Positions 58,874-64,000 of a DNA stretch of 64,000 nt are shown piece by piece. How positions within the stretch are numbered: the first letter of the stretch is position 1; every line of letters starts with the position of its first letter. The translations under genes were made by a program, and so were the position numbers. The notes under the pieces were generated by a model. It worked only from the letters and a program-made list of their open reading frames with translations, was not told where the DNA came from and did not search any database. Source of the DNA: UBA1479 sp963972065 (GTDB lineage: Bacteria > Pseudomonadota > Alphaproteobacteria > Rhodospirillales > Casp-alpha2); the NCBI GenBank assembly GCA_963972065.1, contig CAXAVJ010000006.1, positions 1 to 64,000 on the forward strand. Direction: 5' to 3'.

Positions 58874-60262
58874 ATGTTCATGCCCCCCGCCTCTCGCCAC
58901 CGGTCCGGTCGGCACTTCCGTCCGCTGATCGCCGCCCTGGCCCTGCTGACCGCCGCCCTGACCCTGAGCGCCACGCCGGCCTTGGCCAAGGTGTTCAGCC
59001 CGGAAACCTTCACCCTGAAGAACGGCATGCAGGTGGTCGTCGTGTCCAACCACCGCGCCCCCGTGGTCACCCATATGGTTTGGTACAAGGTCGGCTCCGC
59101 CGACGAAAGCTCCGGCTATTCGGGGATCGCGCATTTCCTCGAACACCTGATGTTCAAGGGCACCAAGACGCGCAAGCCAGGCGAATTTTCCAAGCTGATC
59201 GCGCGTTACGGCGGCCAGGAAAACGCCTTCACCTCCTTCGACTACACGGCCTATCACCAGACCATCGCCCGCGAACACCTGGAGATGGTCATGGAGATGG
59301 AGGCCGACCGCATGACCAACCTGACCCTGACCGACGCGATCATCGAGCCGGAACGCCAGGTGGTGCGCGAGGAGCGCCGGTCACGCACGGACAACAACCC
59401 GGCCGCGATCCTGGGCGAGCACGTATCCGAAGCGCTGTACCGCAATTATCCCTACCGGCGGCCGATCATCGGCTACGACCACGAGATCGTCGCCATGACC
59501 CGCCAGAACATCATCGATTTCTACAAACGCTGGTACGCGCCCAACAACGCGATCCTGGTGGTCGCCGGCGACATCACCGCCAAGGAACTGAAGCCGCTGG
59601 CGGAAAAATATTACGGCGCCGTTCCCGCCGCCGCCCCGATCATCCGCGCGCGCCCGGCCGAACCGCCGCAGGAAGCCGCGCGCATCGTCGCCATGCAGCA
59701 TACCCAGGTCCGCCAGCCGTCGTGGCGCCGGTCCTACCTGGCCCCCAGCTATCTGTACGGCGAAACGCAGCACGCCTATGCCCTGCAGGTCCTGACCGAA
59801 ATCCTGGGCGGCGGCGGCACATCGCGGATTTACCGCAAGCTGGTCATCGACGACCGCAAGGCGGTCTCGGCGGGTTCCTATTACGACGCCGATTCCCTGG
59901 GCCCCAGCAGTTTCACCATCTACGGCAGCCCCCGGCCCGGCGTCACCCTGCCCGAGATCGAACAAGCCGTCGATGCCGAGCTTGACCGGATCGCAAAGGA
60001 CGGCGTCACCAAGGACGAGGTCGCCCGCGCCAAGAAACGGCTGGTCGCGAGCGCCGTGTTCGCCCGCGATTCCTTCACCACCGGGGCGCGGACCCTGGGG
60101 GCAGCACTTGCCGTCGGGCGCAAGGTCGCCGACGTGGAGGCCTGGCCCGACCGCATCACGGCGGTCACTGCCGAGGAAATCCAGGCCGCCGCCAAATACG
60201 TTTTCGTCAAGAAACGCTCGGTCACAGCCTTTCTCGTGGAAGATAAGGAGAAGCCGGAATGA
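58874..60262 (+). CDS. M16-family zinc metallopeptidase (catalytic subunit)
   Basis: A 462-residue secreted protease with signal peptide (PLIAALALLTAALTLSATPA, cleavage after ALA). The inverted zinc motif HFLEH (H87-F-L-E-H91) is intact in GIAHFLEHLMFKGT, and the distant third ligand region reads IIEPERQVVREERRSR. The typical C-terminal half shows SRIYRKLVIDD. It probably degrades peptides in the periplasm. The stop overlaps the next gene's ATG (ATGA), a partner without the zinc motif. Confidence 0.94.
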   Translation: MFMPPASRHRSGRHFRPLIAALALLTAALTLSATPALAKVFSPETFTLKNGMQVVVVSNHRAPVVTHMVWYKVGSADESSGYSGIAHFLEHLMFKGTKTRKPGEFSKLIARYGGQENAFTSFDYTAYHQTIAREHLEMVMEMEADRMTNLTLTDAIIEPERQVVREERRSRTDNNPAAILGEHVSEALYRNYPYRRPIIGYDHEIVAMTRQNIIDFYKRWYAPNNAILVVAGDITAKELKPLAEKYYGAVPAAAPIIRARPAEPPQEAARIVAMQHTQVRQPSWRRSYLAPSYLYGETQHAYALQVLTEILGGGGTSRIYRKLVIDDRKAVSAGSYYDADSLGPSSFTIYGSPRPGVTLPEIEQAVDAELDRIAKDGVTKDEVARAKKRLVASAVFARDSFTTGARTLGAALAVGRKVADVEAWPDRITAVTAEEIQAAAKYVFVKKRSVTAFLVEDKEKPE

Positions 60263-61590
60263 GCCGCCTTCTGTCCCGCACCGCCCTTGCCCTGGCGGCG
60301 GTCGTCTTCGTCCTCTACACCGTGCCGGCCAAGGCGACCCAGATCGAGCGCGTGGTCAGCCCCGGCGGGATCGAGGCCTGGCTGGTCGAGGATCACCTCA
60401 ACCCCATCATCTCCCTGCATCTTGCCTTCCGCGGCGGCAGCGCCCTTGACCCCGAAGGCAAGGAAGGCCTGGCCAACATGGTCTCGACCCTGCTTGACGA
60501 AGGGGCCGGCGACTTGGACAGCAAGGCCTTCCAGCAGACGCTGGAGGACAAATCCATCACGCTGCGCTTCAGCGCCGCGCGCGACAGCTTTGGTGCGCGC
60601 GTCCAGGTATTGACCGAATACCGCGACCTGGCCTTCGACCTGCTGCGCCAGGCCATGACGAAACCGCGTTTCGACGCGGAACCCGTGTCGCGTCTGCGCG
60701 CCCAGCTTCTGGCCAACCTGCGCCATGAATCGGAAGACGCCGACGCCATCGCCGGCAAGACGTTGATGAAGACCCTCTATCCGGATCATCCCTACGGCCG
60801 CCCGACCGGTGGCACCCTGGAAAGCGTCGCCGCCATCCAGGTTGCCGACATGCGCGCCTTCGTCAAGGAACGGCTGGCCTTGGACACCCTGGCGATCGGC
60901 GTGGTCGGCGACATCACGGCCAAGGAACTGGCACCGCTGCTCGACAAGACCTTCGGCGCCCTGCCCGCCAAGGCCGCCCCCTGGAAGATTGCGGAAGTGG
61001 CGCCCAAGGTCGCGGGCCGCACCATCGTCATCGAAAAGCCCCTGAAGCAAAGCAATATCCTGTTCGCCGACCGGGGCCTGATGCGCAAGGATCCGGATTT
61101 CTACACCGCCTATGTGATGAACCACATCCTGGGTGGCGGCGGATTCACTTCCCGTCTCTATACCGAAGTGCGGGAAAAGCGGGGCCTCGCCTATTCGGTC
61201 TATACCTACCTGCATCCCATGGACCGCTCCGCGATCTATGTCGGCGGCGCCGGCACGGCCAACGCGCGGGTCGCGGAAACCCTGAAGGTCGTCCGTGACG
61301 AATGGGCCAAACTGGCCAAGGACGGCGTGACCGAGGCCGAATTGACCGCCGCCAAGCAGTACCTGACCGGATCGTTCCCGCTGCGCTTCACGGCGACGGA
61401 GCGAATCGCGGCCATGCTGGTCGGCATGCAGACGGAAGATTTGGGCATCGATTATCTGGACAAGCGCAACAGCTATATTGAGGCCGTGACACTCGACGAT
61501 ATCCGCCGCGTGGCCCGGAAACTCTTGCATCCGGACGACCTTACCGTCGTCGTCGTGGGCGAGCCCAAGGACGTCAAACCGACGCCTTAA
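60259..61590 (+). CDS. M16-family inactive partner subunit
   Basis: A 443-residue secreted protein with signal peptide (LALAAVVFVLYTVPAKA). It has the M16 fold but in place of HxxEH reads LANMVSTLLDEGAGDL, so it cannot bind zinc there. The R/Y pair that contacts substrate is present (REKRGLAYSVYTYL), and GGGGFTSRLYTEV is typical. Paired catalytic and non-catalytic M16 genes are known to form heterodimers. Translation is coupled to the upstream gene. Confidence 0.92.
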   Translation: MSRLLSRTALALAAVVFVLYTVPAKATQIERVVSPGGIEAWLVEDHLNPIISLHLAFRGGSALDPEGKEGLANMVSTLLDEGAGDLDSKAFQQTLEDKSITLRFSAARDSFGARVQVLTEYRDLAFDLLRQAMTKPRFDAEPVSRLRAQLLANLRHESEDADAIAGKTLMKTLYPDHPYGRPTGGTLESVAAIQVADMRAFVKERLALDTLAIGVVGDITAKELAPLLDKTFGALPAKAAPWKIAEVAPKVAGRTIVIEKPLKQSNILFADRGLMRKDPDFYTAYVMNHILGGGGFTSRLYTEVREKRGLAYSVYTYLHPMDRSAIYVGGAGTANARVAETLKVVRDEWAKLAKDGVTEAELTAAKQYLTGSFPLRFTATERIAAMLVGMQTEDLGIDYLDKRNSYIEAVTLDDIRRVARKLLHPDDLTVVVVGEPKDVKPTP

Positions 61591-61666
61591 GCCCTGCCGT
61601 TGGCGATGCCGGAGACCGATGGTACTCTCGCCCGCGCAACGTCCCCCCGGAGGATCAGAGACCTTC

Positions 61667-63271
61667 ATGCCGCCCCCCGCCTCAACGCCGGCCTGGCAGG
61701 CGCTCGCCGACCATCACCGGGTGGCAGCGGGCAGCCATCTGCGTGACCTTCTCGGCGACGACAAGCGCACCAAGGCCCTGACCTTCGCCCTGAGGGGCCT
61801 GTGCCTGGACCTGTCCAAGAACCGCCTCACCCCGGATACCCTTGCCCTGCTGATCGCCCTGGCCGATGAACGCGGTGTGGCGGCCCGGCGGGATGCCATG
61901 GCCGCGGGAGAGGCGATCAACGCAACCGAAGACCGCGCCGCCCTGCACATGGCGCTGCGCGCCCGGGCAGAAGACGGTTTCGCCGTCGGCGGCATGCCGG
62001 TCCATGGCGAGGTTCAGGCCGTGCTCGACCACATGGCGGACTTCGTCGCCGGGGTTGAAAGCGGCACCCGCACGGGTGCGACCGGAAAGCCTTTCACCGA
62101 CGTCATCAACATCGGCATCGGCGGCTCGGACCAAGGTCCGCGCATTGCCTGTCGGGCCCTTGCCCCTTACCGGCGGCGCGGACTGACGCCCCGTTTCGTG
62201 TCCAACGTAGACGCCACGGACCTGACGGAGACGCTTGAAACCTGCGACCCGGAAACCACCCTGGTTATCATCTCGTCCAAGACGTTTACGACCGCCGAGA
62301 CCATGACCAACGCCATGACGGCGCGACGCTGGCTGACCGAGGCGTTGGGACCCGGCGCCGTTGCCAAGCACTTCTGTGCCGTCACCACCAACGACGACGC
62401 GGCGCGCGATTTCGGCATCGGCGACGACGCCCTGTTCGGGTTCTGGGACTGGGTCGGCGGGCGCTATTCGGTTTGGTCGGCGATCGGGCTGCCGCTGGCC
62501 CTGACGCTAGGCATGAACCTGTTCCGCGATTTTTTGGCGGGGGCCCGGGACATGGACCGCCATTTCCTGGAAACGCCACTGGCGGAAAACCTGCCCGTGC
62601 TGCTGGCGCTGGCCGGCATCTGGAATCGCAATTTCGAAGGGGCCGCCGCCCATGCGGTGCTGCCCTACGACCAACTGCTGGACGGCCTGCCCGACTACCT
62701 GCAGCAGTTGGAAATGGAAAGCAACGGCAAGGCCGTCGATCGGAACGGCGCGCCCGTGGCCCAACCCACCGCCCCCGTCGTGTTCGGCCAGGCGGGCACC
62801 AACGGCCAGCATGCGTTCTATCAGCTGCTCCATCAGGGCATGGACCTGATCTCCGCCGACTTCATCGCCGCCGTGGCGCCGGCCCATCCGGCGGGCGATC
62901 ATCACGACAAGCTGCTGGCCAATTTCCTGGCTCAGCCGGCGGCCCTGGCGCTCGGCCGCAAGGCCGGGCCGGACGTGCCGCCGCACAAGCAGTTTTCCGG
63001 CAACCGGCCATCGACCACGATCCTGCTTGATCGGCTGGACCCGCGCACCTTCGGCATGCTGCTGGCGCTGTACGAGCACAAGGTGTTCGTCCAGGGCGTC
63101 ATCTGGAACGTCAATTCCTTTGACCAGTTCGGGGTCGAGCTGGGCAAGGAGCTTGCCGGGCCGCTGACCAGGGCCCTTGCCCAGGGCGCGGACGCCCCGG
63201 GGCTGGATGCCTCGACCCGCAGCCTGCTCGCCCGCATTCGCCGGGTCCGGAGCGGCGGGGACGGTTCATGA
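61667..63271 (+). CDS. pgi: Glucose-6-phosphate isomerase
   Basis: A 534-residue enzyme interconverting glucose 6-phosphate and fructose 6-phosphate. Landmarks: INIGIGGSDQGPRIACRAL, IISSKTFTTAETMTNA (sugar phosphate loop), the catalytic Glu region YLQQLEMESNGKAV, GTNGQHAFYQLLHQG, and EHKVFVQGVIWNVNSFDQFG. The ATG at 61667 gives the family-typical N-terminus (TPAWQALADHH); an ATG at 61619 adds 16 unlike residues. The TGA overlaps the mutL start. Confidence 0.95.
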   Translation: MPPPASTPAWQALADHHRVAAGSHLRDLLGDDKRTKALTFALRGLCLDLSKNRLTPDTLALLIALADERGVAARRDAMAAGEAINATEDRAALHMALRARAEDGFAVGGMPVHGEVQAVLDHMADFVAGVESGTRTGATGKPFTDVINIGIGGSDQGPRIACRALAPYRRRGLTPRFVSNVDATDLTETLETCDPETTLVIISSKTFTTAETMTNAMTARRWLTEALGPGAVAKHFCAVTTNDDAARDFGIGDDALFGFWDWVGGRYSVWSAIGLPLALTLGMNLFRDFLAGARDMDRHFLETPLAENLPVLLALAGIWNRNFEGAAAHAVLPYDQLLDGLPDYLQQLEMESNGKAVDRNGAPVAQPTAPVVFGQAGTNGQHAFYQLLHQGMDLISADFIAAVAPAHPAGDHHDKLLANFLAQPAALALGRKAGPDVPPHKQFSGNRPSTTILLDRLDPRTFGMLLALYEHKVFVQGVIWNVNSFDQFGVELGKELAGPLTRALAQGADAPGLDASTRSLLARIRRVRSGGDGS

Positions 63272-64000
63272 TCAATCCCCCCGTTATCCGCCGCCTGCCG
63301 GAGACCGTGGTCAACCGCATCGCCGCCGGCGAGGTGGTGGAACGCCCGGCCTCGGCGGTGAAGGAACTGGTCGAAAACGCCATCGACGCCGGCGCCAGAC
63401 GCATCGAAGTCGTGATTCGCGACGGCGGGCAGACGGCGATCACCGTGACCGACGACGGCTGCGGCATGACCCCCGATGAAATCCAACTGGCGCTGGAACG
63501 CCACGCCACGTCGAAACTGCCCGACGACGACCTGATGGCCGTGTCCACCCTGGGGTTCAGGGGCGAGGCCCTGCCCTCCATGGCCGCCGTCGCGCGCATG
63601 ACCATTACCTCGCGCCCAGAGGGCGCCGAGCAAGCCTGGGCCGTCACGGTCGAAGGCGGCGGTCCCGCCAAGGCCCAGCCCGCCGCCCATCCCCACGGCA
63701 CCCGGGTCGACGTACGCGACCTATTTTATGCCACGCCGGCCCGACTCAAATTCCTCAAGGCCGCGCGCACGGAACAGAACCATGTGGTCGAAACCCTGAA
63801 CCGCCTAGCCATGGCCCATCCGGAAATCGCCTTCACCCTGTCCGACGGCACCCGCGACCTGATCAAGCTGAACGCCGTCACCCCGCGCCTGGGCGACGAT
63901 GCGTCCGCGGCGCGCCTGGAACGCCTGGCCGGCATCATGGGCCGCCCCTTCGCCGACAACGCCATGACCATCGACGCGGTCCGCGAGGGCATCCGGCTTT
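63268..64000 (+). CDS. mutL: DNA mismatch repair protein MutL, N-terminal part
   Basis: The window covers the first 244 residues or so, the GHKL ATPase. All motifs are visible: NRIAAGEVVERPASAVKELV (N box with ENAIDAGA next), DDGCGMTPDEI, RHATSKL, LGFRGEALPSM and GTRVDVRDLFYATPARLKFL. The ATG shares bases with the pgi stop. MutL couples MutS mismatch recognition to downstream repair. The C-terminal dimerisation domain is outside the window. Confidence 0.96.
   Translation, partial: MINPPVIRRLPETVVNRIAAGEVVERPASAVKELVENAIDAGARRIEVVIRDGGQTAITVTDDGCGMTPDEIQLALERHATSKLPDDDLMAVSTLGFRGEALPSMAAVARMTITSRPEGAEQAWAVTVEGGGPAKAQPAAHPHGTRVDVRDLFYATPARLKFLKAARTEQNHVVETLNRLAMAHPEIAFTLSDGTRDLIKLNAVTPRLGDDASAARLERLAGIMGRPFADNAMTIDAVREGIRL

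Overview
The window is high-GC DNA (about 65%) densely packed with bacterial genes in both orientations. Gene families and order point to an alphaproteobacterium, most likely of the order Rhodospirillales: argD-argF-hslO, ribF-ileS-lspA followed by a DUF3035 lipoprotein and two M16 peptidases next to mutL, a COQ7-type ubiquinone hydroxylase beside dsbB, DUF3126, class II DAHP synthase, and several GGDEF/EAL proteins. No prophage, insertion sequence, CRISPR array or rRNA is visible. The sequence looks like ordinary chromosome with a few accessory patches.

Layout. 1-3,700: the end of an M20 peptidase gene, a taurine-type ABC permease and its binding protein, a strong terminator, a Crp/Fnr-type regulator and a LysE-type exporter. 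3,800-8,400 (minus strand): argD-argF-GNAT-hslO and a lipoprotein. 8,500-10,000: an ABC-2 permease back to back with recX. 10,000-13,100: a three-gene module of a secreted retropepsin-like protease, a membrane protein with an inactive transglutaminase-like domain, and a RimK-like ATP-grasp ligase. 13,100-20,600: a secreted protein, an MscS channel, ArsC, a TPR/glycosyltransferase-like protein, a PagL-type lipid A deacylase, a cyclic-nucleotide-domain/TPR protein and a small conserved protein. 20,600-27,300 (minus): an EAL protein and a Gld-like ABC transporter operon (ATPase, permease, GldG-like, DUF4340).

27,400-36,500: hemN with an upstream FNR-type box, a DUF547 protein whose start region is tandemly duplicated, class II DAHP synthase, nicotinate phosphoribosyltransferase, NAD synthetase, cysS and a formyltransferase-fold protein. 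36,500-44,800: a HisKA-PAS-PAS-GGDEF-EAL protein, a small helical protein, trmJ, a zinc alcohol dehydrogenase, coq7-dsbB-yqaA, a TauD-type dioxygenase and tRNA-Leu(CAA). 44,900-53,700: an orphan OmpR-type response regulator, a secreted protein, an MdeB-like E1 dehydrogenase with a divergent Lrp-type regulator, small conserved proteins, a tartrate dehydrogenase translationally coupled to a 2Fe-2S ferredoxin, an integrase-core-binding-like protein, an M23 peptidase and a MaoC hydratase. 53,700-64,000: ribF-ileS-lspA-DUF3035-M16-M16-pgi-mutL, mostly with overlapping start and stop codons.

Several modules concern the envelope: lipid A deacylation, the RimK/transglutaminase module, LspA and lipoproteins, DsbB, M23 and MscS. 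Others concern cyclic-di-GMP or cyclic nucleotide signalling and NAD/aromatic biosynthesis. The most useful non-coding signals are the hemN FNR box, a perfect 23-bp palindrome before the MaoC gene, tandem GTCAGG repeats upstream of the response regulator, repeats between mdeB and lrp, and two REP-like palindromic elements. No clearly new defence or mobile system was found. The RimK/transglutaminase/retropepsin module is the best candidate for unexplained biology.
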